Source: Agriotes lineatus
Taxonomy: Eukaryota > Arthropoda > Insecta > Coleoptera > Elateridae
Direction: 5' to 3'
Assembly: GCA_940337035.1 (NCBI GenBank)
Contig: OW679195.1
Coordinates: forward strand, 174,688,015-174,752,014
Length of the DNA: 64,000 nt
Shown here piece after piece: positions 1 through 13,276 of this stretch (position 1 is its first letter; every line of letters starts with the position of its first letter). Both the position numbers and the translations under genes were made by a program. The notes under the pieces were generated by a model. The model did no database searches. It saw only the letters and a program-made list of their open reading frames with translations, and was not told the DNA's origin.

Positions 1-44
1 AATTTGCATCGTCATTTTAAATAACATGCGGCTTAATAGTTATT

Positions 45-423
45 TACTATGCAAGTGGGATAACAGCATCATTAATATACGTGTGTGTAAGTTACAAACG
101 AGTGCGTAGCACGAGTTATGTAAGCACACAAGTATATTAATGATGCATTATCACACATGTATTGTACAAAATTTTATCTACGACTGCCTAAAATTGAGAA
201 AAGTGCATTAAGAGAAATGTCAGATATGTCATTTTCAAAAATATTTTAGTAGGCAAATGTCATTATGTCATTCATTTGACACTATTTCAGTTACGTAATG
301 AAGTCATTACACAACTCAGTTGCGTAATGAAACCATTACATAACTGAGTGGTGTAATGAGCTTCATTAGCTAACTGAAATAGTGTCAAATGAGTGACGTA
401 ATTCGTTACTTATCCCACTGGAG
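45..423. repeat. Nested fold-back element (two hairpins)
   Basis: An outer pair (aagtgggataa near 53 and ttatcccactg near 410) encloses two imperfect palindromes. Hairpin 1, at 57-156, folds around a GC-richer centre (gagtgcgtagcacgag). Hairpin 2, at about 256-407, folds around repeated cattac/gtaatg units. The sequence entering it (ttaatagttatttactat) recurs at other fold-backs in the window. It is probably a non-autonomous DNA element; no transposase is present. Confidence 0.65.
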
Positions 424-879
424 TAGATAAAATATATTTAACTTACACGTACTTGTTACATAACTGTTCAACTGAACTCACAGTCAATCAGCGTTCTTTG
501 CATTCGAAAGGGTGCTCGTTTTCATTACTGCGTGTCTTAACTGTGTACAGTGTAACTACCTTTTATTTATTTGGGGTATCATACATTTCTCACTAGCTTT
601 TGACCGTTCGTTACTCATAATATCGCTCGTATATGTGCAAAGACACTCAAAACACGATGTTTGAGTCATCCTTGTTTTGCATATGCACAATTTTACTCTC
701 GTAATACAGCGAGCCGTATAATCTTCGCTTTTGTTTTTATTTATCGTAAGTTTGACGTTTGTGGCATGAGTGTGTTGGATTGTGTTCACAGATATTGAGG
801 TTAAGATGGATGTGTTTAAAAATGTGATTGTATTTAAAAATTTGGAAAATGAGGAACACATATCCACAGTATTTTAGTA

Positions 880-1130
880 ACCAACGGAACCCTTCTGATC
901 CGTTTACAAATTTAACGTGCCCTTCTCCAGTTTTTCCAATCTTTTGTGGCTCCAGGTATACTATTAAATTTTTTAAAAGTTTTTCCGCATCTTTGTGTGT
1001 AAAAGTGAATGATAATTTGGCATGAATTAACTTCGATCTGTTTTGCGAATTCAATTAAATTTTCTTTTTGCTTGTCTGTCGTTTCGGAACCTTTTGTCTT
1101 CTTTTCCTCTTCCATGATAGAAAAACACAA
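880..1130 (-). pseudogene. Myb/SANT-like DNA-binding domain fragment
   Basis: Two overlapping minus-strand frames together resemble the N-terminal Myb/SANT-like domain of insect zeste-like/apontic-like regulatory proteins and PIF/Harbinger-associated proteins. One frame gives a start (MEEEKK), the helix KQKENLIEFAKQ and the hallmark SIPGATKDWKNWRR. The other frame supplies the middle, KLIHAKLSFTFTHKDAEKLL. The domain is therefore split by at least two frame changes and stops soon after. Copies B and C of the tandem segment do not obviously contain it, so it is probably an inserted retrocopy or transposon fragment. The family call rests on motif recognition only. Confidence 0.5.
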
Positions 1131-1468
1131 CCGTCTTCATCAACAAACAAGGGCAAAATGCTTAAATAATAAATACTTTTCAGGAATGAATGTTAAAGAG
1201 GGAAAATGCTAAAATCTGCACCACGTAACTGCGCCAGAAACGCTGATGTAAAGCGAGTCACACTTTTTTGCGATAACTAACACTACTTGCGCAAGCCAAT
1301 GGGGTATGGTGTGGCGAAGTAACAGTCAAAAATTGAAATTTTACAAAATCTGTGTTTCTGAACGTCCGTTGATGTTATGTTACAGTAGTTGTTGCTAGTT
1401 CTGCAAAAAGAACACCACATATATATAAAGAATTATAAAAAGGCATTCATTCAGTTGCTCTTCGGAAT

Positions 1469-1640
1469 AGGGGTGGGCAATATTAAAATTGCTAAATCGA
1501 TATTCGTTTTTGATATATCGATATTTGTCAATATATCAATAAATATTCTTAAAATATCGAGATATCGATAAACAGCGAATCGATTATATCCACATATAGG
1601 TATGGAAACAATATCGGTATTTATCGATATATTGCCCTGC
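1469..1640. mobile_element. Short hAT-like MITE
   Basis: An AT-rich block of about 170 bp begins aggggtgggcaatat and ends atattgccctgct, an imperfect terminal inverted repeat of the kind seen in hAT MITEs. The inside is full of atatcgat/atcgata repeats. I could not define a clean 8-bp target duplication. Confidence 0.5.
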
Positions 1641-3119
1641 TTGAGTTCAGAATCGATGATGACATGATGACGAGTTGGTTCATGGTTGCTATCAAACTTG
1701 TACTCTCTCTAATTTAGAGGGAAATCAGAGCCTATTACGATTTTATGTTTGCCTAATAAGCCAACGTGGAATTGTGAAGCAAAACCTCGTATCTCCACAG
1801 CAGTCGTCGTCATGCCAGTCACACAGCTATTTTTTTTTTCTAACAAAAGCATTCGTGCGTGCATGCTGCAAAAGAAATCCCTCCTCCTTCGGTATCGGGA
1901 TTTTTTCAGTTGGCATGCACTCATGCGTTTATTAAAAAACAGCTGCAGAAATATTTACGGAAATTTTTCAAGCACCGTTATATTCCTACTGAAAACTGGA
2001 AATGTATTTATTAGGTAACCAATCCCAGAAAACCTCGTTAAATTATATACTTTTGTATTAACAATTACTTTAACTTGAAACAAATTATCACGCGCTGCCT
2101 TCACTTTTACACGAATAGAGAAAATATTCTGCAAAGAAATTTAAGAATTAAAAGAAATATGCAGTCCATGAAAAATACCTGAGAACAGTAAATAATTTTT
2201 ACAGAACTTGCTCAGTGGTCCTTCTAGTAGGTATCTACCGAAACTGACGAAAGTCTTGCCAGATGCAAATGACACTAAAAGGTGGAGTTGTTTCCTTAGA
2301 ATAAGATTAGTAATAAGCAAGTTTATTTATTTTTATTTGTTAACCTAAATAAAATATTATCGCTTCTTAGGGAGCTTTTTCTTTATATACCCAATTTGAT
2401 ATAAAGTTTAAATCCAAAAACAGTTATCTAAATTTGTTTCAAAAGTCTAGTGTCTAGAATATATATTCATACAAAAATTGAAGTAGTTTATTCATAAATC
2501 ACGCTCAACATTATTATAATAAGTTATGACAAAAATGACTTTCTAAATATGAATTTATGCAAATTGTTGAAGTTTCTTTTTCGTTTATAAAAAATCTTTT
2601 TCCAAAGAGCTACATCTGAAACCAAACAATCAATGTCTCAGTTTCAAGTGCAGATATTTCCCCATTCAGTAAATATTCAAATAAGTATGCGGGTGTGTGT
2701 GTTCTTTTTTGAAAATTAAATTAAATCAGCGATGCAGCTGTTAAATAAATGTGTTATCCAAAAAACCCTGTGCCATCTTGATAGGTTGTTAAAAATCAGG
2801 GAATTTAAACTCGGAAGAACGAGTTCTGAACAGGTAGTAGGTGTGGACGTGGTTTGTAACGTAAGATATGCAGCAAAAACTTTTCAGTAAATGGTTTAGG
2901 TAAAAAAGATATATAAGATGAAGCTCGAGAAGGTTGACACAAAGATCAAAAGTGGCACGACTTTGTTACTGAAGTTTGGACTTAGCTCCTCTCACATTTA
3001 GATGATTCTGATCACTATTTTTTAATGTGCATAGGAAAACACATAAGCTACTGTGCCAAATGTATTTTAAAGCTGGGTGATTCTACTATATATACAAAAT
3101 ATTTAGAGCACACTGGGAA

Positions 3120-3420
3120 AAGACAGGGTGTTTCATCCGGATAAAGCTCATGTTTATACAAGCTCTAAGTTACGAAATTCGTTGTGAAACATTCAAACAC
3201 TCACCCTATTCACTAAACTTAGCTCTAAACAAAAACAGCTTTTTTCCAAACTTTAAGAAATGTCAGTGATGTATGGCGAAGCTGAAATGTCGATAGTGAC
3301 TGGATAGTTGGAAACTCAACTGAAAAAGTGTTTCTCAAAATTGAAATGATTACATCTCGACATCGTTACAATGAGTATGAAAGATTTAAATAGTTTTATA
3401 AAAGAGGATGTAGTTAGATT
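3120..3420 (+). pseudogene. Mariner-family transposase C-terminal remnant
   Basis: In one forward frame around 3190-3260 the peptide HSPYSLNLALNKNSFFPNF matches the conserved mariner block normally read as HPPYSPDLAPSDxxLFPxL, just before the last part of the transposase. The preceding frame carries a degenerate HPDKAH, corresponding to the HQDNAPAH block. Frames shift and stops interrupt throughout. It lies in a stretch (about 3050-3735) absent from tandem copy B, consistent with an insertion in copy A. Confidence 0.55.
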
Positions 3421-3859
3421 AGACACTTAGGTAGAACATTTTTTATAGAAATGAGACTGTTAAATGTAATAAGGGAATATAGAAATAATCTATTTCTTCC
3501 TAGACTTGATAATAGTCGTATTCCTCTTCTGATCTATATACTCGATGCAGTGACACAGGATTTTGAAGTATAACCGTATTTCAGGCGGTTAGTTAGTTGA
3601 TTGATTGATGATTAAGGAGTGGAGGTAGGTAGCAAGCAATTAAAGTAAATGATATAAACAATCCAAAGATAGTCTTTCAACCAATTAAGTCAATTATTTA
3701 TAAAATACTTTATAATTAAAACTGTAGCTTTAGCCAATGTATTTTTTCTTTCCATTTTATAAAGTTGCAGAAATAGCAACTCTCTCTAATTGATGATAAA
3801 CATCTTTGAAATAATCTAATAAGAACGTTTAATTGGAATTGATGTGTTGTTGCTATTCT

Positions 3860-3886
3860 ATTATTATTATTATTATTATTATTACT
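3860..3886. repeat. (ATT)n microsatellite
   Basis: Nine or so ATT units. Equivalent ATT runs occur at the matching places of copies B (about 8733) and C (about 14950), so the microsatellite predates the triplication. Confidence 0.85.
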
Positions 3887-4377
3887 GCATCTTATTGGCT
3901 TATTTGTTAGCAGCTGATTGGTAGTTTAAGTAAAACCAAAATGACTAGTTAATATCCTCAACACGTCTTTATTATATTACAAACTAAGAAGTAATCAACT
4001 ATCTACAAATATCACTTAAAAGTTAAATCAATTCATCGGTGTTGATTTGAAACTGCAGATTTAATTAAACCACGAATTTTCTTTTAAAGAAACTTAAAAT
4101 TATTTATATGTATGTTATACCGAATCGTAATTTCTGGAACGAGAAAGACGATGGCGAAGGTATAGGATTTTAAGTTATATATTTAATAGGCAATTGTTTT
4201 TAGGTAAGGATTTCAAACTTTGTTTCTATTTCATAACAACCAAAAGAAATTAGCGCTAGCATTTCTATTTGGAATTGTATGATATATTTTGATTTACAGC
4301 TTTCATTGGAGCAAATTGCATGTACCCTCCTTGAACAATGTACGTCAAGAAACTCAACTAAATATTAAGCATTAAAA

Positions 4378-4517
4378 TAGTATAGTATGTAACAAGTTTT
4401 ATAAACGTCACTTTAGTCACGAGTTTTTTTAAGGACGAACTGTGCGGAGCGTAGCGCAGCAGTGTTTAATAAATAAGTGTCTAGACGACTGTATTTATAA
4501 TGTGTTACTTACTATAC
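4378..4517. repeat. Fold-back element, 140 bp
   Basis: Imperfect palindrome: agtatagtatgtaacaag at the left pairs with gttacttactatact at the right. The centre is GC-rich (gcggagcgtagcgcagc). It is one of a family with the same design in this window. Confidence 0.6.
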
Positions 4518-4990
4518 TTTTTCTACGACCACAAATTTAGACAATATAGCATCATATTATTTCATTAAGATTTTGAATATTATATTACATTAAATTATGC
4601 ATGACAAACGTCAAAGTTGACTGTTGAAAACTAACTTGCTTTATTTTTGACTGTGGCTAATAAAGCAAATATTGCCTGAACCTAATTTCACCTCGTGACT
4701 AAAACGTCGTTGCCAACTTCAGCCCGTGGCCAAGAGGCTCTTTAGTCACAGGTTATGAAGGCGTGGTTAAAAGGTCACTTAGCGACGTGCATGTTAGTAG
4801 GTTATATGCCATTTTAGTTGCAGAAAAAATATATTTTAACTGCTAACCTTTGCTGTTGCATTTATTATTGACGAAATAATATTCACTCATGAAGTTTCTG
4901 ACTGAAAGCAATTGCCTATCAAGAACAGAATGGAAATAGATGCATAATTATCGCCTTGCCTTTCATATGAGCAGTATGAAATCTTATAAT

Positions 4991-6100
4991 CAGGCTTAGG
5001 ATAATTATGCATTTGCATATCTGCATATGCAAATGCATATTTTTACTGTATTCTACAATAAATGCATATTTTGAAGGTTTCTAATTAATGCTGCATATTT
5101 CTAAAAACTTTAATTTCTAGATGCATAAAATGTAATTATTTTGAAAGTTTAAGTACTTTCAAAGCAGAACAGCATGAAAAACACATCTGTTTACATTTTT
5201 TGTTGAATATTGGTAATTTTAAAGATTAAGCATTTTCGGTAATCCGTGCTAACCTTTTAATAGGAAATTCAAATGCAAATTCTTTTTTGTCGATTCTTAG
5301 AACGGTCTAGGGATTATGGCCCAGGTATACTTATGTTTTGGCTTTATATTGAGCCGTTCTATGCTTCACTATACAATCTTGAGTAATGGATGATATTGAT
5401 TTGACATTTAACTAGAGAATTGTGTAAAAAGGGCTTAGTGTTGATTGATAAAATATGTTCTTGGAAAACAATACTAATCCTTTTCTTGGCACCTCTTTTA
5501 AGTTTCATTTTGTAGTAGAGCCACAAGTATAGTTCTCCAACATCCATTCTACAGTCAACTTTAAAACATCATCCATAAAACATAAGTCAAAGCCCAAATT
5601 AACATTTAAAATGAGAAAAGAGGAAATATCTTCAAGTGTAGTTCCAAACCAGTTTGTACTTGATTTTGAATACTTTACCACTAATGGTATTGTGCTATTT
5701 GGTACATATTACGAAAAAAAAATTAAGTTACTCGGCATATGCAAACAGAAAATCATCTGAGTAAGAAAAGCAAAAAAAAACCTGCTAATAAACAACAACA
5801 ATGCCAAAACCCGGACCACACCATTCTGAGTTAAATTATGATTTATGTAAATTCTTCATTCCTACCGATATATCTCTATCCAAGCTACAAAAACCAACAC
5901 TCACAGTATTTCTAGAGAAGTACATGAAGCGAGATATTCCTCACGCATCAACATTAATAAAAATTTACGTTTCTGACTTGTACAGTGCTACATTGAACCA
6001 AATTAGGGAAAGGGCATATTTAGTGCATATTTTTGGTATTTTACGTGCATATTTGCATGCATATATTCCAATTTTTAATTGCATATTTATCCTAAGCCTG
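4991..6100 (+). mobile_element. Degenerate hAT transposon with 8-bp TSD
   Basis: Terminal inverted repeats caggcttaggataat (left) and atttatcctaagcctg (right) bound 1,110 bp. The flanks are identical 8-mers, cttataat, at 4983-4990 and 6101-6108, the duplication length of hAT elements. Subterminal regions are crowded with gcatat/atgcat repeats, as expected of transposase-binding sites. Tandem copies B and C continue uninterrupted through the equivalent site (cccataataaata), showing an empty site. A remnant transposase lies near the right end. Confidence 0.9.
5600..6020 (+). pseudogene. hAT transposase N-terminal remnant (CGGBP1-like)
   Basis: From the ATG at 5801 the frame reads ELNYDLCKFFIPTDISLSKL, then FLEKYMKRDIPHASTL and YVSDLYSATLNQIRE. 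This matches the region after the BED-type zinc finger in hAT transposases and CGGBP1-like proteins (YDLCxxxxxxxIPLxKLxxxxFxxFLEKY...IPxxSTLRKxYV). A degenerate finger-like stretch lies upstream at about 5660-5750. The similarity ends near residue 70 and the frame then runs into the element's AT-rich end. The catalytic domain is missing, so it cannot be an active transposase. Confidence 0.7.
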
Positions 6101-6522
6101 CTTATAATCCATAATAAATACGTATACATACATATAGTATAGTTACATACGTATAGTTACATAGCAATTACTGGACTACAGATTATTACTGGAAGTATTG
6201 AGTTTGTGTTTGTGTGCCTTCTTACACTGTATGTTCTCCGGATACATGGACGCAGCGTTAGGAAGCAACATGGTAGTTTCCACATGTGGAAGTGGCTAAG
6301 GTGTGGTAGTATATGTATGTATTTATTATACGTGTAATAAATAAGTTTATATAGACACTAAACTGCAAACAAAACAAAAACGGCTAATTAACGTGCTGAT
6401 TGTCATAATAACGAATAAATTTTTATAATTATGCCAACACGAATATCTAATCAAATTTCACAAACTGCTGTTTATTAACTAACAAATTGGCAGTTCTCTT
6501 TTAAACAATTGTTTAATAGTAA

Positions 6523-6655
6523 TTTACGATACAAGTAACGTTATCAAGCTTTTTACATTACGAGAGAATAGTTTGAATGAACGAGCGACGTTAGGAGCGA
6601 GTTCTTTAAAATTCTCGAGTATTGTAGAACGCAGATAACGTTACGTATATCGTAA
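6523..6655. repeat. Fold-back element, 133 bp
   Basis: Left arm ttacgatacaagtaacgttat pairs with ataacgttacgtatatcgtaa. The centre holds gagcgacgttaggagcgag. The left entry sequence (ttaatagtaatttacgat) closely resembles that of the element at 45-423, so the two are probably the same family. Confidence 0.65.
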
Positions 6656-7289
6656 CACGGTTTATTTTATCCTAAAATACTAATCTTATTAAAAAATAGG
6701 AAAAATGGTTATTAATGACACTTATAACAGCGAGTGGTGGTATCACTAGTTAGAGAAAAACTCAATACTGTATTGTTGGTAGCACTGTCAGGTTATGTTA
6801 AATTTGAGATTTTCAGGTTACGTTTTGCATCAATTTGTGTCAAATACCAAACGAAACCTAACCTACTAATATCGAATTTGACATAGACTGACAATGCACT
6901 TCAGTGCTGTCAACATGTGATTAAATGCTAATAAAGTATCGTTATGTTATTTTTCTTAACAACACTAGTGCTGTTAAATGCATCTTAACGCAACTTGTTG
7001 CTAAGGAGTTATTGTCATAATAACATAATAGGATAAAATAAAATATTTTTTGTTAGCTTTCATGTCTTTATGATTATATAACGGTCAAGACTAATTAAAA
7101 TAAATTAAAATCATTAACTAAACTGACTCAAAATAGATTTTAAATATTTGTAAATATAACTGACGAAAATAAAAACAATCTTATACAAGAACTACCTACT
7201 CCTTTCTAAAAATAAATGAAAATGCTGCCACCACGTCAGCATTTCCTGTAAGACCCCTAACGCCTTTTTGTTCAAATTGGCTAATATAT

Positions 7290-10200
7290 GGATAACCAAA
7301 TTTTCATGGTCATTTTAAATGACAGCTTTCAGAGCTGCTTAAAATATATTTAACTTAAACGTACTTATTACATAACTGTTCAAGTGAACCCACAGCGAAT
7401 CAGCTTCTTTGCATACGAGACATTGCCCGTTTCCATTACTCCGTGTCTTAACTGTATACAGCGTAATCGCCTTTTATTTATTTGTGGTATGAGAAATTTC
7501 TCACCGGGAACTTTCAGTAGAATAATGTATGATTCAGAAAACGTTTATATTTGTTGTAGTAGTCATTGAGTTACTGTTCAGAATCGGCGATGTCAATACG
7601 GTTGCTATCAAACTTCCACTCTCTCTAATCCAGTTGGAAATCATAGCCTAGTACGGTATTGAATTTGCCTGACTAACGAAACCGGAATTGTGAAGCAAAA
7701 CTTCTTAGTTAATTTTACTAATTGAAATAAATACATTTAAAGAAAAACTACAAATGTATTTATAGGTAACCCAATCCTACAACATTTTTATGAATAGAAA
7801 GTACATAAAAAACATGGTCACTTTAAAGAACATGAAATTTGTAAAAAAAATCTTGTGAACAGTCAACAATTATAAAATTATACTGACCCACTGAAAATTT
7901 TTGCCAGCGCGAATAATAATCAGGTTGTTTTCTTAGAATAAGATTAGCAATAGACCAGTTCTCTATTTTTATTTGTTTAATGTTATCGTAAATAAAATAT
8001 ATATCTATTAAGAGAGCTTTTTCGTTATATACCCAATTTAGCAAATGCTTGTATTCAAAACGGTTATTTCAATTTTTCAGAAATTCGTCATCTAGAATAA
8101 CTTTTAATAAAATAAAAATGAAGTATTTCATAAATCACGCACATTATTATAATAAATTATGACAAAAACGTTACTTGCAAAATATAATTTCATGGAAATA
8201 TTTGAAGTTCCTTTTTTGTCTATTAACAAATATTTTTGAGAGTTACATTTGATCCAAACCATCGAAATATCTCATCTTAAAGTGCAGCTATTTTCTCATT
8301 CAGTAAATATTTAAATAAGCATGTAGGTGTGTGTTCTTTTCTTTTTACAAATGAAATTAGTGTAGGTATGTGGACGTGGTTTGTAACGTACGATATGCAG
8401 CAAAAACTTTTCATTAGAGACTGTAGGAAAGAAGATAATGCCCGGGAATGCTGACACAAAGATCAAGCGTTCCCCGATTTTGTCAATTCGAATCCCTGAA
8501 ACTTGAGTTCGGACTCGGCGCCTCTTAAAGTAAGTAATAATTCCGCCTGCAAGAAGATTGTAATCTACAGTTTTGAATGTGCATAGGAGAACGTATTTTT
8601 TTCTCCCCATTTACAAAGTTATAGAAGCAGCTACCTCTCTGTTGTAACTGATTATAAATAACTTTGATTTAAAATAATCAAATAAAAGAGTTTATTTAGT
8701 ATTTATATGTGGTTGCTGTTGCATATTTATATATTATTATTATTATTATTACTACATCTGTTAACAGCCGATTGGTAGCTTAAGTAGAACCAAAATGAAT
8801 GTGTTTATTACGCTCAACATATTAACCGATTATCTATTATATTAAATATTACCTATTAAGACGTAACCAACTGTTTGAAAATACCACTTAAAAGTCAAAT
8901 CAACTTAATAGTGTTGATTCGACTACAAAGTTAACCGAATAGTAAATTTTCTTTTAACGAAACTGTTAAAATTATTTATATGTTATACCGAATGAGAGAA
9001 AGATATTCGATTTTAAGTGGTTTATTTAATAGGCAATTGTTTTTAGCTGAAAATTACAAAATCTGTTTTAATTTAATAAATAAAACATGAAAAACAGCTA
9101 AAAGAAATTAGCGCCAACATTTCTATCTATTGCAGTATCGCCTTGCATGTTATGTGTTTGTTGTGATTTCCAGCACTAGCATTAGCTTCTGGCGATTAAA
9201 GTTTAACATAATAACTTCCACTAATGGGTTCATTGAATCAAATCTCATATACTCTGAATAATGTACGCCAAAAACACTCAACTAAATATTAAACATAAAA
9301 AAATATATCTTAACTGCTAACCTTTGTTGTTGCATTTATTATTAACGATATAATATTTACTCCTCACGTTTCTGACTAAAAACAATTGCCTATCAAGCAA
9401 AGAATAGGTAATTGAAATTGAACCCTTCTCTTTCATATGTGCAGTATAGAAACCAGTGTGAATTCTTGAAACCCATAATAAATACGTATAGATACATAGT
9501 TTAGTTGCATAGCTATTAGGAAACTTTATAGATTATTAATGGAATAATCGACTGTATGAGTTCGTGTGTATCCGTGACTTCTTACACTGCATGTTTCCCG
9601 GATATATGGACGCAGCATTGGGAAGCAGCGTCGTGGTCTCCATAGCAGTCAGTGCCAAGAGTGTGTGTATATATGGATGTATGTATGTATATGTATGTAA
9701 GTCGCTAGATACAGATAGATACGTGTAATAAGTTTCTATAGACTGTTTACAAACAAAACAAAAATGGTTAATAGACCTGCTACTTGTAAAATAACGAATA
9801 TCACTTTAAATAAATTTTTCTACCACCACTACTAAAAGTAGGCTTTTTATCACTAACTTGTTTCGCTAAACATGACGTTTTATAAATCAGCGTGTTAAAA
9901 GTGAAATCTGCTGTTTACTTTTAGCACATTTGCTGGTGTTGAATTTACAATTTTGAACTGGAAGTGAGGTTATAAAGTTATTCTAGTTACTTCTTTCGCT
10001 AGAGGTAAAGTGTTTTTTAAATAATTAAAGCATTATGCAATGAATAAAGTAAAATGTGTAATTTTATAATTACCTTTGATAACTAACTTTGACAGCTACC
10101 GGCTGCAGAAACAGTCACCTGCGCCGTCACGGCCATCTCTTTACTATGGCATAATTTATAACTGTCATAAATGCAAACCTTTGCTAAATCGACATTTATG

Positions 10201-11010
10201 GATTAATAACAGTAAATTTAAGACCGTACAAAAAATATTGTGTGCAAACTCGTGTTAAAAGTGTTTATGCACGAGACAGGTTATGAAACTCAGCCTTCGG
10301 CTTCGTTTCATGATTTTAATGACTCGTGCATAAACATTCACTTTTAGCACTTGTTGCACAAATAGCTATTCTATATGCCAAAACGGAATTATATCTAATC
10401 AAATATCAGAAACTGCTATTTATGTTTTATTATTACGAACAAACTGACATTAATCTTTTAAGAACCTGAATTTTAATAGTTATTTTTGATTCTAGATTGT
10501 GAAATGTTACTTTTTTATTCGAGAATGAGATTTTTTGCGAGCATTGTGAGCAAAAAAGCATTTGAAAATGCAAAAGAATTTTGCAATCGAGTATCAAACA
10601 ACGTTGTTTCAAAAACTGCACAGCTCCACATTAGCGGAAACTCAAAGAAAATTGTGTATACATTGTGACCTCTTCCTTAATCAAAAATTGCTGAACGTAA
10701 AAGTCTTTTTTGTTCTAGATTGTAAAAGACTTTTACATCCAGTGAACAAAAAACAGTCACTTTAACAACCGATTTAGGTCATGTAAATGTCAACATTTTT
10801 TATCAGTTTTCGAAAAAACTTATTTTGGTAACTATCATTTCTTTATGGCACTAACTAATTTAAATTAATAAAAATCATTAACCGTACTGACCGAAAATGT
10901 ATTCTAAATGTTTGTAACTCACAAAAATTAAAGTAGTCTTACACAAGAACCACCCATTTAAGAATAAATGAAACGTTGCCACCACGACTTTATTTTCTAT
11001 AAGATCCCGA
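7290..11010. repeat. Diverged tandem segment, copy B
   Basis: Second copy of the noncoding segment. It opens with ggtcattttaaatgac (7310) and cataactgttcaagtgaacccacag (7371), keeps the tatcaaacttccactctctct block (7605), the tatacccaattt block (8028), the attattataataaatt block (8142), the ATT microsatellite (about 8733) and atatatggacgcagc (9602), and ends with a gttgccaccacgac block (10976) like the one ending copy A (7225). It lacks the hAT, mariner and large palindrome insertions of A and C and is the best reference for the ancestral unit. Confidence 0.75.
10242..10359. repeat. Fold-back element, 118 bp
   Basis: gtgcaaactcgtgttaaaag followed by gtttatgcacgag pairs with ctcgtgcataaac followed by cttttagcac...gttgcac. 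The loop contains gccttcggc. A related half (gtgttaaaagtgaaa...acttttagcaca) sits at about 9890-9932. Confidence 0.65.
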
Positions 11011-11254
11011 CAGTCCACTCCAAACGTGGTTTATACTGAGTTAACGTGCTCTTCTATCCCTTCCCTTGCAAAAGAGTTTCGCCTCTGGCGTGGTTAACAC
11101 GTTGAGTTACCGTGCTCTTTTGCTTTTCTCCTGATGAAGCTCCTTACGAAAGTGGGTGAAACGCTGAGTTCTTCAGCCAGTTCAACCTCACTAATGACAC
11201 GGTCTAATCCTGGAAGTCGTTTGTTACGTAATTGTTTATACTATATGTGTACCT
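11011..11254. other. Spacer between tandem copies B and C
   Basis: A somewhat more GC-rich stretch with no gene. It contains ctgatgaagctccttacgaa followed by a phrase ending gtgggtgaaacgctgag, a wording seen in dispersed repeats of several animals, so it may be a repeat fragment. No function can be assigned. Confidence 0.4.
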
Positions 11255-13276
11255 AAATTTACATTGTCATTTTAAATAACACGTTACATAACTGCTTAAA
11301 ATGTCTTTACCTTGCAATTACTTATTACATAGCTGTGCAATTGAACCCACAGCCAATCAGCGTCCTTCGCGTAAAAGCGATTGCCCGTTTTCATTACTCC
11401 GCTTACTATCTTAGCTGTGTACAGTGTAACTGCTTTTTATTTATTGGGATATGATTTTATTTAAAACTCACTGATATTTGTTACAGTAATCGCTACTAGT
11501 TCAGTAGCTCTGTCAAATGGACATCACGTTTATATAAAACAAAATAACAAAACACCCAATGAGGGGGGTTTGACGTGCTAATCGTTCATTTTGATTACTC
11601 TGTGGCTGAAGTGTCAGTTCCCACCAGATAATTTCAGTATAGTAATGTATCATTTTATAAATGAATGCTGATATTATGCTACAATAGTTCTTGCTAGTTC
11701 TACAAAATGGGTATCATATTTATATTGCTGTTCAGAATCGACGATGTCGGGATGATTGCTATCAAACTTCCACTCTCTCTCATGTAGTTGAAAATCAAAG
11801 CCTACTGCGGTGTTATGTTTTCCTGATAAACAAACGCGGAATTGTGAAGCAAACCTCGTATCCACCACCAGTAGAGCCCAAGCAAATCGAGTACGTAGAA
11901 AGAAGTAATTAATAACGTAAGGTAGGTAGGTACCTTAGTTAATTTTAGTAATTCAAATAAATAAATTTAAAGCAAAACTTTAAATGTTCTGTATAGATAA
12001 CGCAATCCTACAAAACCTAAGTACCTACCTAACCATTTTTGTCCACTACTTTAAATTAGAGCAAATTATCCTGTATGCATAATCCGTTTCCTTCAACCTT
12101 CATACGAATAGATGAGAAACGTTCCTGCAAAAAAATTACCAATTTAATGAACATACGCAATTCAGGATAAATGCATGAGAATCCTTTATCTAATAGACGT
12201 GTCTGTCCGAGACGCTGTTTTGTCTGTCTGGGACGCTGTTTCAGCAGCCAAACCGTAAGAGATAGAGAAAAAAGTTATTGAAGTTATATGTTTGGAATGG
12301 TCATGTCAGGTCAGGTCAGGAACCGAATTGCAGTCTCTAATACTAATTATTATCTTAATAATTATCCTAATCCTAACTTTTTAGGTTAGATTCTAGGCAA
12401 ATTTTATCAACGCGAATGCGACTGGTAGTTTGCTACCAACAATGACGTCATATACGTACGTGTGGTGAATACGCGTTCTATTTGCAAAACGGTCTTTTTT
12501 GTTTTATTAAATGAGACATTTGTCTCACTGGGCTGCTAGTAGTCAATAATTTTTACAGCATTTCCTTATTGATGCTTCAATGGAAACTGACGAAACAGTT
12601 CTGCCAGATGCAAATGGCATTAAGAATCGAGATGTTTCCTTAGAATGAGATTAGTAAGTCCAGTTTTTATTAATTTTTTATTTGTTAGCATAAATATTAT
12701 TCATAACCGTACGTAGGTGGTTTTTTATATACCCAATTTGGCAGAATGTTTGGATCCAAAAACGGTTATTTTTTTTTCAATTGTAACTATGCAACCAACC
12801 TACAAATTGTCATAAATCAATTTAAATCACGACCAATTTATTTTTGCGAAGTGCTGCACGACTTTAGTTTCTTAAATAGAACACCCCGTATATTTTTAAA
12901 TATTTGAAATCAGTGCTAAAAATACTTTAAGATAGCATTCTTAATAGTTATTTATGTATCAAGGACGTAAAACAGACGTTTTGGCCCGCAGCTTGAAAGT
13001 TATAGCACGAGATGCTGAGCACAGCATATAACAGAATAATACGACAAGGGCTAAAGACGCTGGTTACCCTTGAGGTGCATGGAAGACTTTATGTAAGATT
13101 GAAATTTTAAAAAGGGCAGATTGAGATTATATAAAACGTTGTGAAATAAAAACAGAGCAATTCGTACAATTATTTTAGCTGAATAGTACCTTTGTAACTA
13201 GGTATGGTTTTCATCAACACGTGTTTGTAAATAATAATAACTGAAATGACGTCGGCGGGTGGTAACATTGTTTCTC

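Larger units (their letters stand above)
1..7260. repeat. Diverged tandem segment, copy A
   Basis: First of three same-orientation copies of a noncoding segment. Blocks recurring in order in all three copies include the opening 'gtcattttaaat' block, a block around 1650-1810 (gttgctatcaaact...actctctct), a block around 2300-2420 (tatacccaatttg), 2500-2620 (attattataata..ttatgac), 3775-3890 ending in a TTA microsatellite, 4140-4260 and, near the end, 6115-6310 (atacatggacgcagc). Copy A is the longest because it carries a fold-back cluster, a SANT-like fragment, a mariner remnant and a hAT element. No long reading frame follows the shared parts, so I see no conserved protein. The left edge may lie outside the window. 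Confidence 0.75.
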
